Assembly (NCBI RefSeq): GCF_001522545.3
Contig: NC_031770.1
Location: 85,847,594-85,911,593, forward strand
Direction: 5' to 3'
Length of the DNA stretch: 64,000 nt
DNA from: Parus major
Lineage: Eukaryota; Chordata; Aves; Passeriformes; Paridae
In this document: one piece after another, positions 48,301 through 60,513 of the stretch
How the letters are laid out: every line of letters begins with the position of its first letter
Position numbering within the stretch: the stretch's first letter is position 1
The notes under the pieces: model-generated
Told to the model about the DNA's origin: nothing
The model's database searches: none
Seen by the model: the letters and a program-made list of their open reading frames with translations, nothing else
Made by a program: the position numbers and the translations under genes

Positions 48301-49082
48301 ACACATAGAATACTGACATGCAGTTATGAAAATACTATGCTCCATGTTTTACTTTGAGCATGGTTTTGGGAAGCAGTTTCCATTTTCTGCTCATAATAAT
48401 TTGCAGGCATAATTAGTAAGGTACATCGTTATCTGTTTTGGTCTTTGGAACACTAATGAAGTCAACACTACAGTCAACACACAATGGATTACTTCCAGCA
48501 GTTGTAGGTATGAAGGTAAATGCCAAACACAGGAAAAAAACCCATCAAACAAAGGTCTATGTGAACATTTTGATAAAAAAATATGACATTAAGCCAGTTA
48601 TAGAGGTTTTATAGTTGTTTCTAATTTTGGCAACTTCAATCCAGGTAAATCTCTTTAGAAGCAAATTATTTTATCTGTCTATTTACAGATGCCAGTCTCT
48701 CTATATTGACTGTAAAAGGAATATATATATAACTGAACTCTTTTTTTCCCCCCTTTTTTTCCCTAAAACACACATTTTAAAATAACCCACACAATATATG
48801 GGCATCCACATCATACCAATACTTGTCTGGAGCATATTAAAAAGCATCCATTTCTACTGTAGACTACAACTGAAGAAATGAGTTTTAAAAATCAAAAGTA
48901 TTTAAGTTTTGAGGTGTTCACAAGTCTACATTAACATACATTTGTTTGTCTTCAATCAGAATGTTCATTTCTGTGTACATTCTTTCCTTTATAAGAGAAA
49001 GTGTCTTCCAGTATGCATATAGATCAGTCACTTTGTCTGTCTTTCACTTCAGATTGATTGCAATTGAATTACTCACAGATTT
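45331..49082. other. AT-rich unique stretch
   Basis: No gene or transposon recognised in about 3.7 kb. A G-rich patch lies at 46349-46383. A C/T-rich patch (TTTTTTTCCCCCCTTTTTTTCCC) lies at about 48741-48763. Confidence 0.5.
46349..46383 (+). other. G-rich patch with four G-runs
   Basis: G4-CA-G4, 15 bases, G4-T-G5. Four runs of at least four G within 35 bases could fold as a G-quadruplex, though the middle loop is long for a stable one. It also contains CTGCAGTGTGCAG. Isolated in AT-rich DNA, with no promoter or gene adjoining. Confidence 0.5.
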
Positions 49083-49180
49083 CATAGAATATTCTGAATT
49101 GGAAGGGACCCACAAAGATCATCAAGTCCTGTTCCTAAGTGAATAGTGAATTATACAGCCTATAAATTCAGCGGTGCCTT
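49083..49180 (-). mobile_element. CR1 LINE 3' end, antisense
   Basis: CATAGAATATTCTGAATTGG followed by AAGGGACCCACAAAGATCATCAAGTCCTG is the reversed tail of a CR1 subfamily common in songbirds (consensus class TTCTGAGTTGGAAGGGACCCACAAGGATCATC). It is well preserved over the first 60 bases, then fades. Strongly 5'-truncated. Confidence 0.8.
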
Positions 49181-49931
49181 GAATACTTTTTGTTGTGTGA
49201 TTTTTCAGAAAACACGAGCTGACACAAATCCTATTCCTTGGTATCTTGTATCTAATTTTGTCCTTTTATAAGTAATTTCAAGTATTAAATGAAAGAAGAT
49301 TTGAGGGTTTATACCAGAGGGAAAAAAAGAAAATATTACAAGGGTAGTAAAAAGTAAAATAGAATTTAATAGGTATTTTCCATATGTCTGTTAAGAATCA
49401 GTTTTTTCAATATAAAAAAAAAAAACCCAACAAATGTTTAATTAGACTCAAGAATGACAAAATTTACCTTAGCAGATGCACATTTGTTCTGATGCTGCAT
49501 GAGAGGATAATGAAGATGTCTTGTAAGGCATTAAACTGGAGTAGCATATCTCAGGTGTATGATAACATCCTTTGAATTTGTATTTTGTCATATTGTACAA
49601 CTTACTTAATTTGAAAACATTTATTAAATTAAGAAGAATAGATTTTATGTTTGTGCTTTCCTTTCTATTTTATGACCAGAACTAATTATTTCCCTACTAT
49701 TAATCCAGGATTCCAAATAATTGAGCCATTCACGAATTATAATTTTTTATATGGTAGTATAGTCTTCAGTGAGCCCTTTCACTGCTGCATAAATTTACAT
49801 TTTGCAACAAAAAATAAGACAGAGGCTAGAAAAAAGGTTTTAGAGCGTTCTAGTTTTTTGTGAACATCTGAAGTTGTCTTTGTGGGGCTGTTTTGTTTTA
49901 ATTATTACTATTTTTATTTTCCATGTTATGA
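49181..49931. other. AT-rich non-coding DNA
   Basis: No gene or repeat recognised. Confidence 0.55.
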
Positions 49932-50276
49932 CCGCCTAGTTATGGGTTCTTCTGTGAAGCCAAGTCAGAGGATGCCAGTTGTACACCAGTTGTACAACCA
50001 CTAGTACTTGAGAGAACCCAGTGTGATGTGACAAAGAATGGTAACATGAACTGTAACTCTGTCCTTACCATCTCTGTTACCATACACCTGAGAGAGAGAG
50101 AGAACTTAACACCAGCTGACTTTGCTGGACAGAGGAAATTGTGGAACCACAAGTTACAGGTTCGTCTGCCGCAACCGGTTTTAGTCATCCGACCTGAACA
50201 CAGTTCTCTAACAAGATTTTTCAAAGATAGAATGAAACAAAGAAAGGGACAAAATGCAACAAATCCAATGAATTAA
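49932..50276 (+). other. Unassigned open stretch of balanced composition
   Basis: A 115-codon frame free of stops from 49932 to 50276 (no ATG at its start). On the other strand a 95-codon frame (49940-50224) is also open. Base composition is more balanced than the surroundings, and four CpG lie within 33 bases (50162-50192), unlike the CpG-poor flanks. A CCTAG acceptor-like site precedes it. No domain is recognised. Openness on both strands argues against a real coding exon; a decayed LTR or other insertion is more likely. Confidence 0.25.
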
Positions 50277-53200
50277 AAAAAAAACACAACAAAACACAAT
50301 AAAACAAACTTACCAACAAACAATTAAATCCAAAGTCAGCCTATACACTTGACAGTACAGAAAACCTTCTGTCACTATGGAAGCTATACAGAATGCCATC
50401 ACTTGTGAATTAGAACTTGAACATTTTCCCATTATGCTAGTGCAGTATAAAAGGAAAGATCTTTTTCCTCCCAAAATCCTCAGATGACACCAAATTACTG
50501 GTTAAATGCTAACATACTCTCACTGAAAGCAAATCACAGTGGCTGTCAAGAAAATTGGAGACTGACAAGAGAAAATTTAACACCACAGGGCACTTACAAA
50601 TATGGATTTTGGAGCAGTGGTGTTGTTTGGAGAGCTTAAACTTCTGGTTCATCTTTGTTTTTGAAAATTCACCATCATCCATAGGCACATTACAGAAATT
50701 TCTCTCTTGGGGCATAATTTGGCTTTAATAAGAAAATCTTAAGACTAAGAATTAAGATAGGAGAATTTTCAGCATTATGATTACTGCAATCTCCAGAACA
50801 GTTCTATATTGATCTGATTAAATAAGATCTAGGTAATAAAAATGTCACTGCTGTCTTTTGTATTTTATTTTTTTTATTTTTTTTTAAATTTTTTTTGTGA
50901 ATATCCAGGGGAAACAGGAAGATCTGTTCACTTTTTTCCTATTTCATCTTTGCTTCAGATTTCTCCAGGACTTCTTTCCAATCCATAGTTATTTTTAGAT
51001 CTTTGAGATGGGTTTAGAGGCTACTTTCTACCTGCAACAAAACTGTATTTGGGACAAAATTATAAAATTATGCAGATATTCTATCATAAAAATAAGACAC
51101 GACAATATAGTAAGACGTCTTTTAATAGACACAAACAGCCCTGTAGACCAAATCTTGTTGCAGACATTGCATATAATCATGCATCTTCCTTTAAAAATAG
51201 GGTATACAAAATAATGCTTTAGATAAGGATCAAATTCTTCTTAAATGTAGGTCTGCCAGTTTAGCTGTAGAAATGCTAGGCAGGAATTTCAGCTCTGTGG
51301 TCCTCAGATTTATTTAAAGGACGTTACTAAGCAGGTTCTAGGGGATAATTTTCACATATACTTCACTTACCTAAGAGTATGTAGTTTCTGTGGGGGAAAG
51401 CTTTCACCATGCAGGACTAAGACTACTAAGTGTAGGCTGATCATGTGACTGATTGAAAAGGCCTTTTTTATTCTTATCTGTAATCTAACTTCATTGTTTC
51501 TATATGTTTACCACAACAATGGTTTGAATAGTTAGGTAAAATCAATGTCAACAAATTTAAGTGACAGAAAGGTGGTCTACATTCAAAGTCATCACTCATA
51601 ATCCTCTTAAGTGCAAATACATGACTGATCATGCTTTGGAATTTTTCAGCTATCCAAGCCATTCAAAGATGAATTCTGCTCTACATTGTCTCAAGAAAAG
51701 ATTTCTAGGACTTAAATAATTATATAATTCAGAAGACCAATGTCACGAACAGTAAGAAAAAATGCTATTTTGTCTATATGGTACATTTCATGGTTATTAT
51801 AGAGTGTTTTTTAAAGACTGAAACTGAACCTATTATTTTGCTTTTCTGGTCAAAGTTGTTGAAAAATAAACACCTTCACTAAATCAACTTGAGACATAAG
51901 AGTAGTCCAATAAATCTCTTTATTTTTAGCTCTATATACCTCTACTTTTACATAACCAGATGTCATGTGAGGTTTGCAAATAGCATTACACCTTCCAAGT
52001 GATACATTCAGTAAAACTGTCTTTGGGAACAACTAGACAAGTTCCAAATATCTGATTGATTTGGTTTTTATAGCTCTTCCTCATTTATGGTGTGCAAATA
52101 TTCACAAGGAAATGCTTTAGTGTTCTGATATGCTGGATTGCTATTTTTTCATGGAAATAAATGTATTTGCAAACATTAAAGAACTATTTCTGCCAAAAGG
52201 ACATCTGCTACTGTGATCACTGTGACGGGTGATTCTGCAGAAATCCCTCTTGACCTTGGAATTCCTTTATCTAAAGTGATTTAGTGCTACTTAATAAATT
52301 TTCAGGAGAAAATGGATTTAAAAAAAAAAAAAATATGTGGCTGCTTGCCATAGGAGAAGTTTCCCTTTGGTTAGAGGGCTCAAGGTTCTTGAAATTTTTT
52401 CCCTTCTCCCTTTTTTGGCTCATTTGAACCATATATAACATTAAGCAGGTCCCTGGCTGACAGACAAGGCCATCTCATCATATGGTAAATGGTAATACGC
52501 TCCATTAACCAGTAAGTTTAAAATCACAGCCACAATGAGAAGGCTGTGTTCTGAAATTAAATGCCTCTCCTGGAAGGCATCAGCCACCAGCTAAATACAT
52601 TAGTAGGGCAGAGCCCACCTAGCCTAGCAGAGGTTCCAGAAGAACTTGCACATCCTCCATGGAATGTTCTCCTTGGCATAATTGCACTTCTTTGTGTTCA
52701 TTCTCCCCATTCCATAATTGCTTTTCACCCCACAGATGGTGTTTCTTTACCCCCTTTCCTAGCATCCAGACATACATTTGCCGTTCGTAGGTAGAAAAGT
52801 ACAATTTTTTACCGTGAAAATGTCAGAGTTTGGCAGAAAATGTTTTATTTTCTTCATCCGTATTTGTTCCTCTCTTCTACCTGATGTTTCCCCCACCCAC
52901 AGTATCGGCATCTAGGGGTAGACTTATATAAGCTATATATATAGAAATATTTAAATATATATATTACATAAGCTGTTGTTCATAGCTGGCCACAGAGGAT
53001 GCTAGTCTCAAATTTTGGAAGGTAGCTTCGAAGACTCAGAGATTACATAAAAGAAATTTAGTCTTTCTACAAGTATAGCATATGATAGCTCTTCTCAGGA
53101 AACAGTATAGCCAAATCAGGGAAATATTGCCTGAAACACATTCAGATTATATGTATGTATATATATTTAGTAGCTCACACAACCCACACTTTTTGAAAAG

Positions 53201-54679
53201 CATCAGGAATGAAAATTAAGTCTGGCACCCCTTGATAGTTACACCTACTTGGAAGTAAAAACAGAGTGGATTCAGAGGTAGGAATACTTTAGGAAAGATA
53301 ACAACCCATGGGCATTATGGGGAGATATTACTGGCAGGGGAGGTATGGAAAAAGAATGCGATTTTACAGTAGAGTTCACACTTTACTAAATAATTTTAGT
53401 ATTATTATCTAGGCTATTACTAGAATTTAGGTAATTACTAAGAACTAGGTAATTACTAAGAAATTACTAAATTTTTAAGTAGTTATATGTCATATGTATG
53501 AAAGTCTCAGCACTGTTGAAAAACAGAAGCATTGAGTTTGGATGCACTGACTATCCACTATATTATTCTGCCACTGAGTGCAATTTTATATACTAAACAA
53601 AAGCTCCAAGTTTGGTAACAAACATTGTTAATAGTCACCATAATATCAAAAGATTAAAGAATTTAGAGAGAACAAAGTCAAAGTCAAAAAAAAAAAGGTC
53701 AGAAGACCTTATAGGAAAAATTAGTCAAGTGTAATACTGTAACAGCAGAAATGTGACAAAGTTACCTGTAATGTAATGTCATGAGTTTTATGCTTTCTGT
53801 TATAATAAAAATGTCTCTATGAGTTAGTATCCTATAAGACGTATCATTTTTATATATGAAAAGTCTAATCACACTATTGTGTATAGGATTAATGAGTTAT
53901 AATTAATAATCACGTTCATTGGTTTGATCATTGCTGACAATTATGGTGCAGGGAAGCAAAGAAATAGACAGATGTGCCTTTCTTATATGTTAAGTGAGAG
54001 CCTGGACCACAACACCATTGTGCTCCAGTATGAGCTCACATTTAATTTGAAATATTGAAGAGCTTTGAAAAATGAAAGATATATTCAAATACTTTCATGA
54101 AACTCCTGAGAATTTAAACAAATAGCTTTTCAAATGGTAAAGATGACAATTGCAATTATTTTTGCTAACTTGGGTCCATTTAAAAAAATGTTTTTAGCTT
54201 CATCCTTATTTTCCTGCCATGATACATAGTACTGTGGATTCAAGGAAAGTTGTTTATTGTTCTTTTCTTTTTCTGTAATACTCAGAAATATCACCTCAAT
54301 TTAAATGGGGAAAATTGCCTTATTCCAAGGGCAAACTATGACCATACTTTGCAAGTCTGCTTGGAAGAGTTAGCAAGAAGATGCAAAATTACAATTTCTC
54401 AGGCACATTGTCATAGTTAAAATTCAAACTTTATTGGCAATAAATAGACAAACTCAGCATCTGATATTTTATTTAGTGATAGGCTTGATTGACAAAGTTA
54501 TAAAACTCAGTCATATTCAGAATATTCCTGACATTTTGAGTAGCTATGATTTGAGAAATTTGTTTCAGCTTCAGAATTGCAGCCAGATTTTGGGAAGACC
54601 TCAAGGCCAGATTTTTAATTACTCTTCCTCTAGAACTGGAAATAATTGTGTTAAAATAATATTTTTTCTTCTAAAGGCC
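50277..54679. other. AT-rich unique stretch
   Basis: No gene or transposon recognised in about 4.4 kb. It includes A/T runs at 50871-50897, a TA-rich patch at 52926-52968 and an 18-bp tandem duplication at 53428-53463. The 77-codon frame at 52561-52794 has no recognisable domain. Confidence 0.5.
53428..53463. repeat. 18-bp tandem duplication
   Basis: TAGGTAATTACTAAGAAC (53428-53445) followed by TAGGTAATTACTAAGAAA (53446-53463), one mismatch, then a partial third TTACTAA. A local replication-slippage product. Confidence 0.9.
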
Positions 54680-54701
54680 AAAAAAAAAAAAAAAAAAAAA
54701 A
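54680..54701 (+). repeat. 22-base poly(A) run
   Basis: An uninterrupted run of 22 A followed by GAGAGC. It is the longest homopolymer in the window. No AATAAA lies in the 30 bases before it and no processed gene copy is recognisable upstream (the 54434-54784 frame runs through it), so a retrocopy tail is not supported. Confidence 0.95.
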
Positions 54702-54969
54702 GAGAGCAAAACTCAGTAGCTCCAATCATAACACTTATGATCCACTTTTCTAATGCAATCTCTCCTGGCAATCTGGCCAATTAATTTGAGTCCTAAAGGG
54801 GAGCTGATTCTTTAGAAAACCTGACCTCACTCAGCAGTGCTGAGTCTTTATTAGCTTTTACCAGTTTGATCTTCATAAAATTCAGACACTACAACTTTTG
54901 ACATCTAAAGAAGAAAATAAAAAAAATTTTTACGAACAGTGGTATCCTTTTTATACTCTATGATATTGA

Positions 54970-55104
54970 GATATGTATATATACATAAGACATGTGGATA
55001 TATAGAGATATGTATATATATATATATGTGTGTATATATATATACATATATGTGTGTGTGTGTTTGTATACATATATGTACATATACACATAAGTATATA
55101 TATG
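54970..55104. repeat. TA/TG-rich microsatellite
   Basis: Alternating pyrimidine-purine DNA: (TA)n, TATATG, (TG)n (TGTGTGTGTGTG near 55050-55063) and TACATA words. The minus frame over it reads as Tyr/Ile/His repeats and is an artefact. Potential Z-DNA former; likely length-polymorphic. Confidence 0.95.
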
Positions 55105-55886
55105 CCTGATCAGTCATATCTGAAAATTCTGATGGCTTTTTTAAACTTAAGGACATAGGGATTATAAGCAAGTGCGATGAGGCACCTAACACAATGGAAT
55201 CAAAACTGGGTTATGATTGGGTTTTGAAATTTCCTTCAAGTGTTAAAACATGGTCACTTGGATATTTTTAAACTCAAATTTTTTTAGTACTACAAGTGTT
55301 CATAAAAAAAATGAATAATATAAGGGTTTGCTCACATTTTACTGTGTTACATCAGAATTCAAGGCGTTTATGCTCAGAATCTCTTTCCACATTTGCACAA
55401 ATAGAAGTAAATGAATAACCAACTTTCAGACTGGTGACCATGGACTGACTCTTTGCAAGGACAAAGTTCCCAAATTGCCAGCAAATGCTTAAAAGGAAGA
55501 GGCTTTCCAGTTGCAATAGCTGGGTTGTGAGATGAGATCTAATTTGAGATACATCCTCAAACAGTAATTTTTTTCGAAACAGGGAGTCTGACAACTTTTC
55601 TTCCCCATTCAAGAAAATGCTAGAGAAATTGTTGTAAAACAGATTCAACAGCATTGTGAAAGCCAAACACACATTAAGAGACTACTCAGCAGACAGAAAA
55701 TTGTTCACAAAGGCTCGATCAAGCTACTGGAAGATGAGTTGTCTTAGGAGTGGGCTTAAAATGTTTTACTACAGGACCCATGGACTTAATGACCATCTTT
55801 TTAGCTACTAGCTCAGCAGGGGACTGGCCTCAAAATGCTTTCTGTACCTATAGAGACAGTTTGTGCTCAGAGAGAGAGTGATGGTA
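55105..55886. other. Non-coding DNA before the hexamer array
   Basis: No gene recognised. The 106-codon minus frame at 55352-55672 is Leu/Phe-rich with no identified domain; it has no splice or promoter context and is not called. Confidence 0.45.
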
Positions 55887-56213
55887 CTATATATATATAT
55901 ATCTATATATCTATATCTCTATATCTATATCTATATCTATATCTATATCTATATCTATATCTATATCTATATNTCTATATCTATATCTATATCTATATCT
56001 ATATCTATATCTATATCTATATCTATATCTATATCTATATCTATATCTATATCATCTATATCTATATCTATATCTATATCTATATCATCTCTATCTATAT
56101 CATCTATATCTATATCTATATCTATATCTATATCATCTATATCTATATCTATATCTATATCTATATCTATATCTATATCTATATCTATATCTATATCTAT
56201 ATCTATATAGATA
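55887..56213. repeat. (CTATAT)n hexanucleotide array with an unresolved base
   Basis: About 327 bp of near-perfect CTATAT units (GATATA on the other strand), starting with a short (TA)n. An N stands at 55973, so the assembly is uncertain and true length unknown. Four ATCATC variants start at 56051, 56084, 56099 and 56132. The spacings 33, 15 and 33 show that a 48-bp block was duplicated within the array. Long frames across it (Ile-Tyr, Ser-Ile and Asp-Ile repeats) are artefacts of a six-base repeat lacking stops. Confidence 0.98.
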
Positions 56214-56321
56214 ATAAGGCCACATGTGTGTCTATGAGTTAAAATGTTAATCATGCTGAAGTACTCTAGTCCAGCTACAGCCAGAGCTTTAGTTCGCTCA
56301 GTCTGTTGGGCAAATATTAGG

Positions 56322-56560
56322 GGGGCAGGTCTGTTAGATGGACAAGTCTGAAACATGACTGGGGATTGTATCCATCATATGAAGATAGAAAAAAATTTCC
56401 TCCATCTTCAAGGTCCTCAAAACAACAGACGCAGACAGATGAAAAGACGATAGATGAAAAAACAAAGGATGTAATAATGGGTGGTATAATTGTTATAACG
56501 GATGGCAACCCACCCCTCAGTCATAAAAAATTACAAAAAATCAGCAAAATAGGGAACTAA
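56322..56560 (+). other. Unassigned 79-codon open frame next to the array
   Basis: Open from just after a TAG (56319-56321) to TAA at 56558-56560, without an ATG near the start. The peptide is Lys/Ser/Gln/Asp-rich and hydrophilic in the middle (around S-S-R-S-S-K-Q-Q-T-Q-T-D-E-K), then has a G-G-I-I-V-I-T patch. No domain is recognised. It could be a scrap of an old retroelement protein, but nothing in the flanks supports that. Confidence 0.2.
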
Positions 56561-59224
56561 GGGAACTACTCAGGGAAATGGTTAGGGAACTGTTTAAGAA
56601 GATAAGGAAATAATTTGTTTATTGATTTCTTGTAGAGTTTGATTTTGTAACTCTGAGCAAGGTAGGTGAAAAATAATTTATATGCACTGTCAACATCTGT
56701 ATGAATTTTTTTTTTTAGATAGTCTAGCTATAATTATGTGAATGAGAATTTGAAATGATTATTGGATAGTCATTACTCAGCTAATTCACAAAATTAAGAA
56801 CCTAAGAGAATATACATTTACTATATTCATCTGATGTTGTTTATTATATAAAAAATTTATTTCAAGAAGTCTACCCTTTTCATACACACACATACACAGA
56901 AAATAGGCTAAAGAAAAAATGCATACATTAAATAATAAAATACAGTATACGGTTATCTAAGAAAGTTGCTGATTATCCACATTTATTTGTTTTTATTTAA
57001 GGAACTGAACACTACTAGCTTTAATGATTGAAGGGAAAAGATAATTATGAAAACTGGCAGCTGATATAAGACTAGGTTCTGTTGTCTTCCTACAGAGTTA
57101 ATTTATTTAGGTACATGTCAGTGAGACCAACTATGCTGTAAAGTGTTATTCAGTGTGACTGAGTTTTTGCAGCTTTGGGTTTAAGCCTAATTCAAAAAGC
57201 CAAACAACTCTTGATACAAAGCTATAGAAAATGTGTATAACAACAGATTAAAACTCAAAAAAGCTACAAAAATTCAAGCAAACAAGGCTTTCTACTCCTG
57301 CAACACCTCATTAACAAGTCTGTGCAATTCACATTCAAGTTCTGTTTCAAATGTTTTTTCTTTAAATTCTGAACCTGAATAAGCAAAGAAGGAGAAACTA
57401 GTTTTCTCCATATCCTCTAGTCTTAAAATAAATTTTATAAATTAGATGTTATAGAATATGTCAATATTCAATTCTTTTAGAGAAATGTGATTGCACTTGC
57501 ATTCAAAGAACACAAAGCTTTGCACAACTGAAGGCAATCACAGTCTCTTTAATAGAAGATTATGTTCACATGCATTTAGGTTGAATACGGCAAAGATGGA
57601 TAGGTCATGTGACGATTTAATATATCATAGAATTTCTAACATTTTAAATAGAAAGACAATGCCAGATATGTGCTAAATTACCACCTTCCTGTGCACACTG
57701 CCAGCAAGTATTTATACCCAGCAAACATATTTGAAGCACACCGTAGATCAGTTAAACCTTGCTTAAGTTTAAATTAAATTTCACTTTGATCCCACAAATA
57801 TATTTTTGTTCTGACTCCGATATATTTGAAGAGCACAAGAAATAAAGAGTTTTAGGAAAGAAATATGTACTCTGATGTTGGACATGAGATAACTCTGTCA
57901 CAGTACTACAGAAGCTTAAATGGATCATATGATTGTCAAATATTGGTAGAACTGAAAGTACTTTCAGTTTGTATTGGAAAAGTACAGAGAAGCAGGAGCA
58001 TAGAAATAGGGTGAGGAAAAATGTGCCATGGAAGAGTTTGGAGAAAAAATATTTATAAAGAATTGTTTATCAAAAGCTCATATAACATGTTTCTCATCGC
58101 AACATTTATTTAATGAAATTTTAAAAAATAATTTAATTAAAATATAACATTTTCTACAATATATCAAATATATTTTCTATTAAATAATATATAATTTTAT
58201 AGTATTTCTTTTGAGAAATATAAATTCTGGTTATGTCAGCATATGTAAGTGAAGAATTCTATTAAAGTCATACTGTTTTATTATGTAAAAATAAATCAGC
58301 AAATAAATTACACTCATGTATTATTTTATTAAATATTTTGAAATACATTGTTGGAAATCCAGGAAACAGATAAGTTTCCTGAGAATCTAAAACATCATCA
58401 GCAACCTAACTGAGGCATTTGAGACTGCTTATAAACTCTTTGCGTCAAGTTAGTGCTGCAAAAATTCTGTGAATGAACTGAAAGACTCAACCTTATATGT
58501 CCAAACCTCGACTTAATAAATTGAACCTGTTTACACCTTACGTGTAAGAAAGAAATTATAGTCTCTCTATAATAAGTGTTTGTTCAATACTGGACCATAA
58601 GGAATTTGATTTAGAAGGCAAAGTATAATTGACTAGGATCCTATATAAGACCCCAAAAAAGTGGTCTTTAATATAAGATCAAAATTCAGAATGCTCAAAA
58701 ACTGGAAACATAGTGTATAAAAAGCAATTTTTAATTAGCATGTGAAATAAAATATCCATTAGTTATTAGATAAAAAAAAGAGAACTAATAAAGCAGTTCA
58801 GGTGTCCACTGTGGATTCATGAAAGTCATTAATCTCTCTTAGAAAATCTGTTTGATGGAGCTGTCACTTCAAAACCTGAAATTAAAGAGAAAGTCTATTA
58901 GTTCATGTGCCTGAAGAAAAATAAAAACTGAACAAAAAGCAGTGTCCTAAGCAAGTTTTTGGAGGGGAACCAAGACACATAAGCAATAACAAAGAGAGAA
59001 TTGAAATAGCTGCTGTTTCTTTGTTCTCAGTGATATATACTAATACATATTTAAGTAGTTGGAACACTGATAGAAATCCATCTCTGACATTTACATGAAG
59101 GGCTGATGTAGAAATTCTTTTTAAGCCTAGAAATGTTTTGTTTATAAATAAAATTATGGGGCATTACCAGACCATGTTCTGTAGATGGTATAATCTAAGT
59201 TTGATATAGAAAGGTTTTTGATAT

Positions 59225-59270
59225 GTGACAAAGTTATTATTTTGACAAATCCGTGACAAAGTTACTATTG
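59225..59270. repeat. Short imperfect duplication
   Basis: GTGACAAAGTTATTATT at 59225-59241 recurs as GTGACAAAGTTACTATT at 59253-59269 (one mismatch), a 28-base period. Confidence 0.8.
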
Positions 59271-60480
59271 GGTTTTTTCAAGTAAGTACGTGTCAAACAT
59301 TTTATGCAGTCTCTTGGTCACAGAAAGTCCACATAAATTCTCTACAATGCACCAAAGCTTCTCTCAGCATTTCACTGTTTCCTTCCATGTTGCCTTCTTA
59401 AATGCTACCAGGAAAATCCCTTGGGATTGCATCCCCAAATTGCAAATAATATCACATTGCTGAGAAATAAGGCAGACCAAGTTACAAGAGATGAAGAAAG
59501 GAACATGAGCACAGCTCAAAAGACAAAGGATGAAATGAAAACAGACGATAGCAGCTTTAGGTTGCTCTTTACAATCCTTATTCAGACTGGTCAACAGCAG
59601 TGAAACTGTACATGGTTACAAAACAAAAACACACTACCTGAATAAAGACTTAAATATTTATTTGATGAAGTGAACCATGACTGGCAGAAAATCTCAGTAG
59701 AATTGTCATTGGTTCTAAGTCACAGAATATAATTTTAGAAATGCTTTCTGAATAACTAGTATGGTTTGTAAATTTAAAACCTCAAACTATCTTCCAGGTT
59801 GGTTTTCCCTGCCCATTTGCTAGCTGGACTATATTTGCTATGATGAATATAGACAAGTAGGAAACTGCAGTAATAATGGGCCACGTTTCATTCTTTTAAT
59901 CCATTTGAAAATTTAATCTAACTGGAGAATGAAAACCAAATGACAAAGACAAGAGGAAATCCAATTGTTATTGTTTGAGACACCCTACCATGATAATAAA
60001 ATTGAAATAATTTCTGACTAAATATTTTAGGGTTTTGAATGTTCAGTTCCTCCTCAGCATAAATAAATGGAAAACAGATATGAAAAAGAAACCACCAATG
60101 TGTCAGCCTTCTGCCTCATATTATTTATGTATTTACCCACAAACTTGCATGCTCTCTAGGCTTATGTATGTACAGCTGTTATCTCTTGGCCCACAGTATA
60201 TATACACACAGCTGTTTTACTGGCATCATGAAAATAGTGAAAAACAGTTCCATTTTCCAGGCTGCATCTTACATTTATTACTTGGGTTGTGACTTCCCTC
60301 ACCAGACATCAGTTAACAAAAAGTTAAATTCCATGAGATAATCATCTGTGTTTCTGTGGGAATTGATAAGAGACAGATGAACTAACTGTGGTAGTGGCAA
60401 ATTGTCCTTAGAAGGTACCAGCCCGTGGTGTCAGGTAGAAAAAGAGTTTAAATAAGTACTTACAATTAATTTTGCCTTAT

Positions 60481-60513
60481 CTTCTTTTTCTTTTTCTTTT
60501 TCTTTTTTTTTCA
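60481..60513. repeat. (TTTTTC)n pyrimidine tract
   Basis: Four CTTTTT units then a run of T. Ordinary simple repeat. Confidence 0.9.

Noticed and set aside
54434..54784. Retrocopy suggested by a 22-A run at 54680-54701
   Set aside because: No AATAAA just upstream, no gene-like sequence before the run, and the frame continues through the A run as Lys repeats.
54905..55192. 95-codon minus frame rich in Tyr, Ile and His
   Set aside because: It translates a TA/TG microsatellite.
55835..56356. Three long frames with Ile-Tyr, Ser-Ile and Asp-Ile repeats
   Set aside because: Translations of a six-base microsatellite that lacks stops in these frames, and they cross an N. Not proteins.
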